Shown piece by piece: positions 23,525-34,100 of a stretch of DNA of 64,000 bases. The stretch is from NCBI RefSeq assembly GCF_001905095.1, contig NZ_LWLS01000082.1:1-64000 (forward strand). The letters run 5' to 3'. The notes below the pieces were generated by a model, which worked only from the letters and a program-made list of their open reading frames with translations, made no database searches and was not told where the DNA came from. A program made the position numbers and the translations under genes. The DNA comes from Micromonospora sp. CB01531 (GTDB lineage Bacteria; Actinomycetota; Actinomycetes; Mycobacteriales; Micromonosporaceae). The first letter of the stretch is position 1. The number at the start of each line of letters is the position of its first letter.

Positions 23525-26409
23525 GCTGGTCCACCCCTTTCCACGGAAACGGCGCCGGCGAGCTCAGCCGGTCGTACGAAATAACGGCCCGCGTCATCTA
23601 GGCCAGGGAGGAAGTTCGACAGTAGTGAGCTGGCCGGCTCGGAGGCGGCGCCCCGAGGTGCCGCGCGCAGCCGGGCCAGGACGCGCTCGGCGTCGTCCCG
23701 GCCGCCCGCCTGCTGGCTGGCCCGATCGCTTCGCCGCGCCGTGGTCAGGTCCCGCAGCAACACGCGTACCGGCCCATCGCTTGCCGCTTCGCGGTCAACA
23801 GCAAGTACGACGAATCGACTGCCCGGTGGGAAGAGCGCACCACCCCGATCGGCGAAACCGCTCACCCGGTGCGCGCTCACCGACCAGATGGCGAACTCCA
23901 CGCCCGACGCCGGGGCCGGACCGGCCGTCAGGTCGACGTCGATGAACGCCGGCTCGATCAGCTCGTCGCCGGGTCGGTACCGGGCGGCAAGGTCCGGCTC
24001 GGTGGCGCCTGCCCGGAAGACGGGCCCGAGCACGGACGGGAGTCGGCGCAGGCCGTACGCGGCATATCGGGCCAGCATGGAGATCTGCTCGACGCCCTCG
24101 TCGGGCCCGGTGCCGCGGAGGACCTGATTGACCACGTCGCGCTCACCGTCGCAATAGGCGAGCACCGCGACCAGCCCGGCGGTGAGCTCAGCGAGCGCGC
24201 CAGCACCCGCACCCGCGCCGGCGCTGGCGCTGGCGCTGGCGCTGGCGCGGATCCCAGGCTCCTCGCCCAACTTTCGAGAAGCCACCCGGGCGTGGGCGTC
24301 ATATCGGCTGCCGAGTGCCTGGCGCAGTGCCGTACGGTCACCAGCTGCCTGAATCGGATCATTTTCGCAGATCCATAGTACCGAGCTGGCGGGTACGTCC
24401 GGAGGCGCCGATCTGTCGGTTGCCTGGGTCGGTGCCAGGTCCGATTGGCCGGCGGACGTTGCCTCACCCAGGGCCTGCGGGACGGTGGCCGGATCGGCTG
24501 CCACCGCCGAGGAAAACGCGGCGACACGGCTACCCGCAGCGGCCGCTTGCAAGGCGATCTCGGTTGAGAACGGGTCCACTGCCGCCATATCGTGTGCTGC
24601 GACGGGGGCAGATTCGGCCTCCGCCGCTGCCGCGGCCACCGACACGGGCGGTACCGGCGCATCGACCGCGGCTGGTGGCCGCCAGCGGTCCGAGTCGGTC
24701 AGCACAACGAACTCGGGACCGAGCACGGCCGGCGCAGGGATTGCCTGCGCCGGAAGCTCGCTGAGCCGGGCGGTCTGAGCCACGGCCGCGGCGGCCCGGC
24801 CGACGCGGTCGATCGTCGGCTCGGACCTGATCTCCTCCAGGAGGGCCTGCTTCGCCCCGGCGAGGTGCCCGATGACATCGGGTGGGTAGGGGTCGGCCTC
24901 CCGAACCATCCGGTCGAGGTGCTCCTCGGTCAGTTGCCCACCGTCGGGGTGGATGCGGTCAGGATCACCCGCGGCGACTGGACGAGCAGCGGGCGTCGGG
25001 TCGGCACCGGGGGACGCCGCCAACGCCACCTCGACGGCCGGGGACACGACCAACTCCGGGACGTCGAACCCGAACGCGATCGGCTCAGGCACCGCGGTTG
25101 GGACGGCCCAGGTAGCGGGCGCTGCGGTTACTGACCCGGTCGGTGCCGCCGCGGTCGTCGGCTGAGGCTGGGTACGCCGGCCTGAGTTGGCCGGTCGAGG
25201 CGGCAATACCGCGCCTAGCGTCTGGATCCGACGGGTGCCTCGCCGCTCACCGGGGCGGGTGACCGTCGGACTCCAGCGGCGGAAGGTGCCGGTGGTCTGG
25301 AGAATCCCGGTCGCGAATGTCGAGACCTCGGCATCGGCGGCGAGCACTGGGACGGCCAGCGCGTCGGCGAGGCCGCCGAAGAGCAGATCGGCGGCGGGCC
25401 CGGTGACGGACACACCCTGCGCCACGACCACCACCGGCTGGCTGGCGTCGTCCCGGCAGGCGACGATCATCTTCGCCAACGACCGCGGTGATACCGGACG
25501 GCCGGCGACCCGGAACCCGCTGACCTCTACCTGTATCTGGACGACGAAACCCGCCAGCACCCGGCCGACGCCCATCGGCGGTTCGTCCAGGAATGACCAG
25601 CCCGCGGTGGTCCGCACGCCGGGCACCACGGTCTGCGCCGCGGCCGGCGCCGATGGTGAGCGCGGTGGCCGGCCTAGCAGCCGGGGCGGCAGCCAGGCGG
25701 TGGCCGGACGGCTGCGAGGCAGGTAGGTGAGCCCGCCGTCGGCGCGCGCGAAGAGTTGGTAGTTGGTGCCGGCCGCCCACCTCGACCTGACCGGCCGCAA
25801 AGGAGGATCGGCCGGTGCCGCGATTCGGCTCGTCTGCTGCGGATCGAATGGGGAGTCGCTCGGCGGCGGCGACGGGTCCGCCGCCAGCTCATGCAGCGGC
25901 GGCCAGGAGGACTCATGGCGGGCTGGGCGATCGGGTCCGCAGACCATCCACACGGTGCCCGCACCCGGACCGCACCCGCCCTCGACGGTGTCCGGGCCGG
26001 CATTCTCGGCGGCGGGCGGGCGGGCCCGTACGCTGGTGCCGTCGGGGGTCACGATCAGCCCGGACGGCGGGAAGACCACCTCTTGGCCGACCCCCTCGGC
26101 CAGGCTGTGCGCGGCCGCACACGCGTCGATCGATCGGGCGTACCCGCCCAATGAAACCAGCCGGACACCCCCCGCACTGCCGCCCAGATGTTCGATCAAC
26201 AAATCCGGAAGGATCTCGAAGAGGTCCGGCCGGATGGTCACCGACGGGGTACTCAATACCGCCGTACGATGTGGTTCCGGGGGCAGCGCGGCGGCCAGGG
26301 CGACCAGCGGCTCACGCGGATCCGCCGGGGTACGCAGAACCAGAACCTCACCGACAGTATCTGCGATGACGCGGTCCGCAACTGGTTGATCGGAGCGGCC
26401 CCCAGACAT
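23521..26409 (-). CDS. Large paralog with degenerate ADP-ribosyltransferase-like C-terminus (962 aa)
   Basis: ATG at 26409 with GGAGAGGAG upstream. The N-terminal third has several alpha/beta segments (V-L-V-L-R-T-P-A-D; V-W-M-V-C-G-P-D; V-V-V-V-A-Q-G-V-S) matching the plan of the 815-aa protein. A long Pro/Ala linker follows, including an Ala-Ser/Ala-Gly run near 726. The C-terminus (about 700-930) has L-R-Q-A-L-G-S-R-Y, G-P-V-F-R-A-G-A, and A-L-F-P-P-G-S-R-F-V-V-L, the ADP-ribosyltransferase layout with a recognisable Arg strand but without the E-x-E (here R-G-G). It is probably non-catalytic. It overlaps the AAA+ gene by 4 bases, so expression is coupled. Confidence 0.82.
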   Translation of the reverse strand: MSGGRSDQPVADRVIADTVGEVLVLRTPADPREPLVALAAALPPEPHRTAVLSTPSVTIRPDLFEILPDLLIEHLGGSAGGVRLVSLGGYARSIDACAAAHSLAEGVGQEVVFPPSGLIVTPDGTSVRARPPAAENAGPDTVEGGCGPGAGTVWMVCGPDRPARHESSWPPLHELAADPSPPPSDSPFDPQQTSRIAAPADPPLRPVRSRWAAGTNYQLFARADGGLTYLPRSRPATAWLPPRLLGRPPRSPSAPAAAQTVVPGVRTTAGWSFLDEPPMGVGRVLAGFVVQIQVEVSGFRVAGRPVSPRSLAKMIVACRDDASQPVVVVAQGVSVTGPAADLLFGGLADALAVPVLAADAEVSTFATGILQTTGTFRRWSPTVTRPGERRGTRRIQTLGAVLPPRPANSGRRTQPQPTTAAAPTGSVTAAPATWAVPTAVPEPIAFGFDVPELVVSPAVEVALAASPGADPTPAARPVAAGDPDRIHPDGGQLTEEHLDRMVREADPYPPDVIGHLAGAKQALLEEIRSEPTIDRVGRAAAAVAQTARLSELPAQAIPAPAVLGPEFVVLTDSDRWRPPAAVDAPVPPVSVAAAAAEAESAPVAAHDMAAVDPFSTEIALQAAAAGSRVAAFSSAVAADPATVPQALGEATSAGQSDLAPTQATDRSAPPDVPASSVLWICENDPIQAAGDRTALRQALGSRYDAHARVASRKLGEEPGIRASASASASAGAGAGAGALAELTAGLVAVLAYCDGERDVVNQVLRGTGPDEGVEQISMLARYAAYGLRRLPSVLGPVFRAGATEPDLAARYRPGDELIEPAFIDVDLTAGPAPASGVEFAIWSVSAHRVSGFADRGGALFPPGSRFVVLAVDREAASDGPVRVLLRDLTTARRSDRASQQAGGRDDAERVLARLRAAPRGAASEPASSLLSNFLPGLDDAGRYFVRPAELAGAVSVERGGPA
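24216..24250 (-). repeat. GC-rich hexanucleotide repeat (GCTGGC)n
   Basis: A short run of the 6-base unit inside the 962-aa gene codes for alternating Ala-Ser and Ala-Gly. It is probably a variable linker. Confidence 0.8.
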
Positions 26410-26514
26410 CGGGCTGATCTCCTCTCCACGGCGTACGGTCTTGCGGCAGCTACGGACACCGGACGCGGTCCGATCTCCCGCCTACTGCCTGGCCGGTTCA
26501 ACGGCAGGACACAC

Positions 26515-27828
26515 CTACAGCAGGTTCGAGGTAGCCACCTCCACATCGACTCGACCGGTCGGCGTCGGCCGAGCTGATGGGTTCTCGACGGGCGGCGCGG
26601 GCTCCGCCCAGCCGGCGATATCGGCGTCGGAACCGGCGACATCAGCGCCGGCACCGGCGATATCGCCGGCGTCACCATCGCCGACGACGTCAAGATTGGC
26701 GCCCCAATCGTCGTCAACGTCAAGATCGGCGTCCCAGACATCCACGTCAGAAACCGGCGCGTAGAGCGCCGACAGCGCCCGGTGCAGCGCCACGGCGTCG
26801 ACCTCGGGCGGCTGGTAGTCGTTGTCCCTGATGTCGTCGAGCAGATCCGGGTCGGGGGCCAGCCGATGCTCACGCACGTAGTAACTAACCGCATCGGTCC
26901 AAATCCACTGGCCGTCGGTACGGAACACCGTCGGCACCGCCTCGCCCCGTGACCGGTCCACCACGTCCTCGGTCAATTCGGGCGTGATCAACAACGGAAC
27001 GCCCTCGTCAAGGTAGCTCAGCACCCGATCACGCTCATCATCGTCGAGCTGCGGATGCGCCGGGTCGAACCCGGGACCGCTCTCCTCGGAGAAGGTGTCG
27101 AACACCTGGGCGACGAGCACCGGAGTCGCCGGGGCCGCCGCCCAGAGCAGGGTGGAGAAAGCTAGCGCATTGCGCTGGTACGCGGGCAGCTCGTCGGGGT
27201 CGGCGAAAACCTCCACCTGGGGATCGGTCTCCCCCACCGCCTCCAGCGTTTCCTGCAGCCGGGCGGCCAGCCTCGGCAACTGCGTGTCGTCGGCGGCGTG
27301 GACCAGAAATATCCGGCGTGGCGGTGGCCACTGCGTGTCCATGGCCGGGAATCTCCACGTCCGCCATAGCCCGACTACTTGCGCGCCGTCCGCGACCTGC
27401 GCCTCCACGGCCGCGACGACCGCAAGGTCGATCTCCTCAGCCGCACCCGGCCCGTCGTACGGACCGGTCAGATCGATGCTGTACGGCACGTCACCACCAT
27501 GCTCGGCCAGCACCTCTGGGCTGACTGGCGCCAAGCCGTACGGGATCTGGGGGTCGGCCTCGGAACGATCGAGGTCGGCCACGCCATCGGTGCTCTCGCC
27601 TGCGGCGGCGAGCGTGTCGGCCAGCAGCGTCGCATCTGCCTCGGTCACCGCCACCTGCCCGGTCAGCGCGGCAAAAAGCACCGCCTGCGCGATCTCCAGC
27701 AGCTCTCCCCCGGCGAGCCAACGCCGAGCCTCGGAGATCAGCTCGTCTGGCAGCTGGCCAGCCATCCGAAGCAGTAGCTGGTGGAAGGCGGCGGGTTGAT
27801 CGTTCGGCGCCTCGACCGCCTGAGTCAT
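26515..27828 (-). CDS. Hypothetical protein directly downstream of the giant gene (437 aa)
   Basis: ATG at 27828 with GGGAGAGGGG upstream; first gene after the giant ORF (291 bases away). It is acidic and cytoplasmic. Residues 1-80 are helical. The middle has an alpha/beta segment (R-R-I-F-L-V-H-A-A-D-D). Near 300 is T-D-G-Q-W-I-W-T-D-A-V-S-Y-Y-V-R-E-H-R-L-A-P, a W-x-W...Y-Y-x-x-E-H-x-L-x-P pattern I associate with actinobacterial toxin-linked proteins (from memory, uncertain). The tail (about 370-420) is Asp/Gly/Ala-rich. By position it is the best candidate for an immunity protein or a dedicated chaperone, but no known immunity fold is recognised. Confidence 0.8.
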   Translation of the reverse strand: MTQAVEAPNDQPAAFHQLLLRMAGQLPDELISEARRWLAGGELLEIAQAVLFAALTGQVAVTEADATLLADTLAAAGESTDGVADLDRSEADPQIPYGLAPVSPEVLAEHGGDVPYSIDLTGPYDGPGAAEEIDLAVVAAVEAQVADGAQVVGLWRTWRFPAMDTQWPPPRRIFLVHAADDTQLPRLAARLQETLEAVGETDPQVEVFADPDELPAYQRNALAFSTLLWAAAPATPVLVAQVFDTFSEESGPGFDPAHPQLDDDERDRVLSYLDEGVPLLITPELTEDVVDRSRGEAVPTVFRTDGQWIWTDAVSYYVREHRLAPDPDLLDDIRDNDYQPPEVDAVALHRALSALYAPVSDVDVWDADLDVDDDWGANLDVVGDGDAGDIAGAGADVAGSDADIAGWAEPAPPVENPSARPTPTGRVDVEVATSNLL

Positions 27829-28119
27829 GGCGATGCCCCTCTCCCTGCTCTGCTGGTTGCTTCCAGCTCTGCCGGTGATCCCACCAGCCCCGTGTCAACC
27901 TGGCCCCTCCACGTATCGAGAGGCCCGTGCACTCACGACGAGAGGCTTACCGGTTTGGTTCAATCCCGCACCTACCAGCGTCCGACCCGAAATGAACCTG
28001 ACCAGGGCGCGGTTTGGGGACGCGCGGACTCAGGTCCGCAGGAGGTTCTGACCTCCCATCGACGAGCTGACCACCAACCCGTTACCGGGCAAGGCCTTCA
28101 CCGCGTTACGAGACGCCTT
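27829..28119. other. Spacer between the giant gene and its downstream operon
   Basis: 291 bases without a recognisable gene. No strong T-tract hairpin is seen, so read-through from the giant gene is possible, and an internal promoter is also possible. It is the only sizeable gap in the minus-strand series from the giant gene down to 17727. Confidence 0.5.
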
Positions 28120-31100
28120 TTAGGCCCCTCCACCGGCAAAGCCGCCCGGTGTCCCCAGACTCCCCGATGTGGTGGGGTTCATCGGCGTCGTGGTGGACAC
28201 CGACGCCCCGAGCGGCGGCAGCGGACCCGGCGTGACCGGGAAGGTTGTGGCAAGGCCTGGCAGGGTGCCGCGGTGTTGCAGCTGCCGCCCGATCTTGACC
28301 GCCGCGAGCACCGCCCAAGCGCGGCCTTTGACGAGCGCCTCGATGACCGTGAGCATGAGCGCCGGGTCGCGCACCACTGCCGCCACCTGCTCCGCGAGGG
28401 ACCCCGACCGCGCCGCCGCGGCCCACGGGAACCGGTCGATGAGGTTGTCGGTCGCGGTCAGGCCAAGCGTCCACCGCCACATGATCACGGCGGCCTCCTC
28501 GGTAAGCTGCTCGACCTGCTCCGCGCCGAGCTGCGCATACAACTCTTCCGCCCGTGCCGCCAGCTTTCGGTTGTCGGCGTCGCGCGCCAGCCGCGCCCGC
28601 ACCGCCAGCTCGAAGGTCGTCTGCTGGCTGGTCCACGAGTCGCGGTAGAGGTCGGCCAGTTCCCCGGAAGGCACGGGATTTTCCGCCAGGGCCTGGCGGA
28701 CATCCTCGGGCAGGTTCGCGATCGCGGCCTCAACTGCCTCCGGACGGCCGTCGGCGCTGGCGCGGTACACGCGACCGGTCGGGTCAATGCGGTGCCGGGT
28801 GACCGTGCCATCGGCCGCAGTCTCCTCCACCTGCACGTGGCGTCCCATCTCGCGGGCGATCCGGCGGCCGACGTGCACCGAATCCAGCGACAGCACCGAC
28901 GCCTCCGGCGGCAACGCGAGCGGTCCAGTCGCCTGGGCGCCCTCGGGGATCGGCTGGGTTTTGTTGACCCAGTTGATGATCTTCTTAACCCGGTACCGCC
29001 ACGCCTCTACCGCAGCTGTGTTGTCCGCGCCGTACAGTGGCGCGAAGGCAAGGTCTCCCCGCCAGGCCTTATACCTCCTGGCCAGGTTCGGGCGGTTGCG
29101 CAACCGGTCGGCGAGCCGGTGCGACTCGGCCCAGTTCAGCACCGCACGGTACGACTCGTAGGCCCGCGACGCCTCGCTGGTGGTAAGCACGATGGGCCTG
29201 GCGTCCCGGGGGTGGTCCGGGTCCCACAGCGTGCGCCGCGCGTTGGCCGTGCTACGGGCGTCCCGACCGAGCTGGTCGCGCAGCACCTGCGCCACGTTCC
29301 CGGCGGCCCGGACCGCGTCGGACCCCGCGCCGGCCACGTCGACGAGATGCTGGTCCAGGTTCACCCGGGGTGCCTGCGGATCCAGCGGCGCCCAGGTGGC
29401 GGGGTCGTCGGCCGCCCGGGTCGCCGCGTTGCGCTCACTCATCCGGCGCTGCAGCTCGCGGACCTCGTCGACGAACAATTCCACGTAGACGTCGCCGGTC
29501 ACCGGGTCGCTGTAGAAGGTGCCGGTATATTCGGGATCACCGAAGAGGTGCTGGTGTACGCGCTGCGCGGTGAAGCTGGCCTTCAACCGCAGCCGCACCA
29601 GGAAGACGGGGCCCTGCTGCTTGACGTGCTGCTCACGCCGGTAGTTCTCCGTGCCGCCGCTGTACTGGCCCCGTGGAGCGAGCCGGGCGGCGCTAGTGGC
29701 CTCGGAGTGCTGGTTCGCCCCCCACGGTTCGTTGGCGTGGGCAGGGTCGTTGACGCTGATGACGCCACTCTGGCCGACGCTGCCGTCCAGGGAGGAGGCC
29801 TTGAGGTCGGTCGACGTGGAGGCGGTGGTGCCGCTCTGGTGCTTGGCGTATCGGCCGGTGCCGGTGGCGTTGACGATCTCGGAGATGATCTGCATGTCGA
29901 ACAGCTCGGCGTGCATGTCCAGCTCCACCCGGTCGCTGGAGTGGCCGGGCAGGAACAAGTCGTCGACGAGCCGGTATCCCTGCGGCCGCAGCGCCTCGAC
30001 CAGGTGGTTGGCCAGGTGAGAGCGCGACAGCAGCACCGGCAGCGACAGGCTGCCCCGGTAGTCCGCGCTGTCGGCCCCGCTGCCCAGCGCCCGGGCGAGC
30101 AGCTGCCTCGCGACCGGCAACCCGTCGTCGAGCAGCACCGCGGTCAGGTACGCGTCACCGGGCAGTGGCAGCAGCGCCGACAGGTCGGGCATCTGGGCCG
30201 GCCCGAAGATGGCGGGCGCCTCGGCGATGCCGCGGGGCACCTTGAGCTCGATGACACCGGAGCGCCGCACCGCCTTCGGATCATTGAGGCCCTTCTTGGC
30301 CCGGAAGGCGCGCATCGCGGCCGTGTTGAGGGGGCGGTTCACCTGGTCGTAACGGCGCACGCCGATCTTAATGGTGGCCGAGACCCCAAAGAGGTAGTGG
30401 CCGCTCCAGTCGTACACGGTCTGCTCGGTCGTGCCGACCGTTTCCCGTCCGGTCCTGCGGTGGTTGCCGTCGAACACGCTGAGCGACGGACCGCCGGAGG
30501 TGCCGTGCTCACCGCTGAAACCGAGCCCGAGCACGTTGAACGACCGCGATCCGTCCCGGTTGGCGCTGCTGCTGGCCTCGACGTACCCGTGCCCGTAGTT
30601 CTCCACGCCGGAGTCCGGCACGAACGAACGCACCTTCGCACCGTCGTTGATCTCGAGGCGCAGGTTGATCGCCACCACGTCGGCGTTGAGCCAGCCCACC
30701 GGATTGACCAGGTAGACCCAAACCCCTTCGGTGTGCATCATGTCCTCGGCGAGGCCGCGGATACGGCCACCGGCGAGCATGCCCTGCAGCGTGTCGACCC
30801 CACCCTGCAGCCGACCGATGTTGTCCTTGCTGTCAACCCACACCTGCGGACGCCGCGCGAGCAGACCCGGCGCGGCCTGGTCCACGGCGTTGTAGACGAG
30901 GTCTAAAACGCTGATGCCGCTGTCAAGCTTGAAGTCGGCCACCGTGGCATGGCCCAGGGCACGGGGACCGTTACGCGTGAGGTACTCGGGCAGGTGAACG
31001 TGCGGGAACGCATCGACCGGATCGTTGAGCCGCGGGCCGCCGAACTGCTCGCTGAACCATCGGCGCACGTTCGGGTCGAAAATCGGCGTCTGGTTAAGGT

Positions 31101-34100
31101 TGTGCCGCCTCGCCAGGTCCAGCGCCATCGCCGCACGGCGTACGTAATACGGCGCGCGGGTGTCGGGCAGGGTGTGCTGCTCCTTCTCCGGCAGCTCCTG
31201 CCGCTTCTGCTGCGCCGCGCGGGTGCTGTCGCGCTGCCAGCGGGACAGGACGCTCGCCACCACGTCGCCGGGCAGGACGAGCTCACCCGACTGCCAACGG
31301 CGCATTGCGTCCAGCAGCTGGGCGTCGTCCAGCGGCACCCGGTCCTCGCCGTAGCGGGCCAGCGCCTGCGGTTCGGACAGTAGGTAGATCAGCTGTCGGT
31401 CCTTGACGTTCCTGGTTTCGGTTCGCCCCATGGAGCCGGTCAGCATGGTGAGCTTGCCGTGCCGCTCGTGCGAGCTGCGCAGGGTGAGGTCGACTGTGGT
31501 CGCGAACGCGTACGCCCGGTGAAAGTCGAGGTCGAGGAACTCCTTGGCGCCGGTGCGGGCGGCCGTCTGCGACTCTGACCAGCCCCAATACCGGCTGGCC
31601 GCCCATGCGGGCGCGATCCCGGTGAGCCCGGCGGCCTGCGGATCGCCGCTCATGCCAAAGGCGACTTTCTCCCACGTGATGCCGTCGCTGACGGTCCTGG
31701 TCTGGGCGGCCTTCGACAACTGCAGGAAGATCAGACCAAGCGTATAAGCCTCGTCGGTGGAGCCGACGAAAGTGCTCTGCCCCATCGTGCCGGAGACGGA
31801 CAGGGAGCCGTACCGGTCGAGGAAGAGTTTCGACTTGAACAGCGTGTCGGTGTCGTACGCCCCCTGCATGATCTCCTTGGCATGGGCGGCCAGGCTGATG
31901 GTGCCGCCGAAGTTGGCGACCTCCTCGTCGGTCACCTTTCCCGGCCCGGTGAGCTTCGGCTGCATCTCCCGCAGCGCCGGCAGCACGCCGGTGGTGTCGA
32001 AGTGGAGGATGACGGCCTGGTCGAGCACGCCGGAGTCGGTGTGCTGGGACGGGCCCAGCGGCCGGTTCGGCAAGTTGAACGCCGGGATGAGTTGCACCCT
32101 CGCCTCGTGCGCGCCGGTCTGCGCGGAGAAGGTCGGAGTGCCATCGTCGTACTCCACCGTGATCCGGTAGCGGCTGCGCAGCCAGTACCTGGCCAGCCGA
32201 TGCGCATACTCCAGTAGCTCCGGCCGATTGGACAGGGAGACGACGCTCTCTCTGGCCCCGACGCCCCGCTGATACTGGAGGCCGCCACGCACGTAGTCGC
32301 CGAAGGGCAGCCCGGTTATGCCGCCCCTGAGCTTCCCGCCGAAGATGAACTCCTTACCACCACCCGCGCCTTGGACCGCGACGTCCATCCCCATCGCGAG
32401 GTTGACCAAGTGGTATTCGTCCGTGAATCGGTCGAAATCCTTCGAAGTGCCGTCGGGGTTCACCCGGTCCTTAAGATCCATCTCGGCGCTGATGGTGACC
32501 CGCGCGCTGCGTACCCGGCCGCGCTCGTGCCGGTGGTGCAGCGTGAAGGAGACCCCGTCCTGATGCATGGCGTTGTAGTGCGAGTGCACCCCATTGGTCG
32601 AGACCATCTTGCGTACAAGATCAAAGTTGTCGAGCTGGCTGTCCAGCGCCGTCTTGCGGGTCCACTTGATCGCCTGCGGGCCGGTGTGGAACGGTCGATC
32701 GGCGTCGGGCGGCACGAACTTCCGCGCGCGCAGTTCGGGCAGGAGCATCGCCCGCATCTCGTCGACCAGTGACTGTTCCACCCGGACAAGCCCCTGCCCG
32801 ACGCCGCGACCCTCAGCCACATGCCGCGGCAGCGGCATGGACGTCGGGACGTCCGGCAGGGGCCTGGTGTTGCGCACCAGGCGCGGCTGGTACGGCACCG
32901 TGGAAACGTCGTCGTCCTTGGACAACGAGTCGCGAACTTCCTGCGGCAGCGCGTCCTGGTCGATGGGGAACCCGTGCGAGAACGCATCTGGCTCGGGGAT
33001 GCGCAGCAGAGCGCTGCCGCTCACCGGGTCGGTCATGGTGGGCGTGGCATCGGGTTTGTTGCGCACCGATACCTTGGCCCGGAAGTCAAACTTGACGTGA
33101 TATCCGCCGGTGAACCCGGTGTAGCGCGACACATGCACCCACAGCCCGGCCCGGCTCGCGCTCGCGCTGTCGAAGTTGTGCCAGTTGAAGCCCCCGTAAA
33201 TGCTCGGACCCAGGGACAGGAACGGCAGCGGCAGCAGGTTCGCCTCGCCGAAGACACTGACCCCGCTGGTGTTCCTGAGGCCGTGACTGCCGCCGTTGCC
33301 GGAGATCGCGGTGCTGACCTTCTCGACGTGGGCCTTGTCACTGGTGGTGCCGACCCGGACCGTGCCGTCGGCTAGCCGGGTGCCGTATACCACCACCTCG
33401 GCCACCACCCGGCCACGCTCGTGCAGGGTGAACCGGTAGCCGTCCTGGTCATTGACCGCCGCGTCGAGGTGGGCATCGAGATTGGACAGCTTCTGCAGCA
33501 GCTCCTTGCGGGTGTCACTCCCGATCTTCATGGCCAGACCACCCGCCCGCAGCTCACCGATGATGCCGTCGGCCAGCTCCGGCAGCCCGGTGATTCCGGA
33601 CGCGAAGTAGGTGACCGGGATACGGGTCGCGTTGCGCGCGAACGCGGCGGCGTGCGGGCTGTCCGCAGGCGGCGCCACGGCCCGCACCTGCGGACCAGCC
33701 TGACCGAGGTTGTGCTCGGCGACGGCGAGGATCAGCCGCTCATCCGAGACTTCAGCGACCGTCGTGTCGGACGTACGAGCCCAGGGACGCGCGGGGTCGG
33801 TGCGCATCCGGTAGCGCCAGACGGGCTTCAGGGAGAGAATCGCGGAGTCGGCCCTGGTGTCCTCGACGTGACCGCCCTCAGCGTCCTTGATGTATCCGGT
33901 GCCCCGGGTGGTGACGTTGGCCTGCCCCGAGACGGAGACGCCGAACTTGAGCGCCACCAGCGTGTCCTCGTCGAGGCCCAGGCTGAAGGCGGCCGCCGCG
34001 TTCAACCGGAACGCCCCGGCCTGGCCGGACTGGCCCTGCGCATGGACGCCGGTCTGGAAGACACCGTTGGTGGCCTGGTTGGCGTGGTAGCGGCCCCGCT

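Noticed and set aside
28120..28400. A C-terminal toxin domain on the giant protein
   Set aside because: The end is a helical piece followed by a Pro/Thr/Gly-rich tail; no catalytic motif of nuclease, deaminase or ADP-ribosyltransferase toxins is visible.
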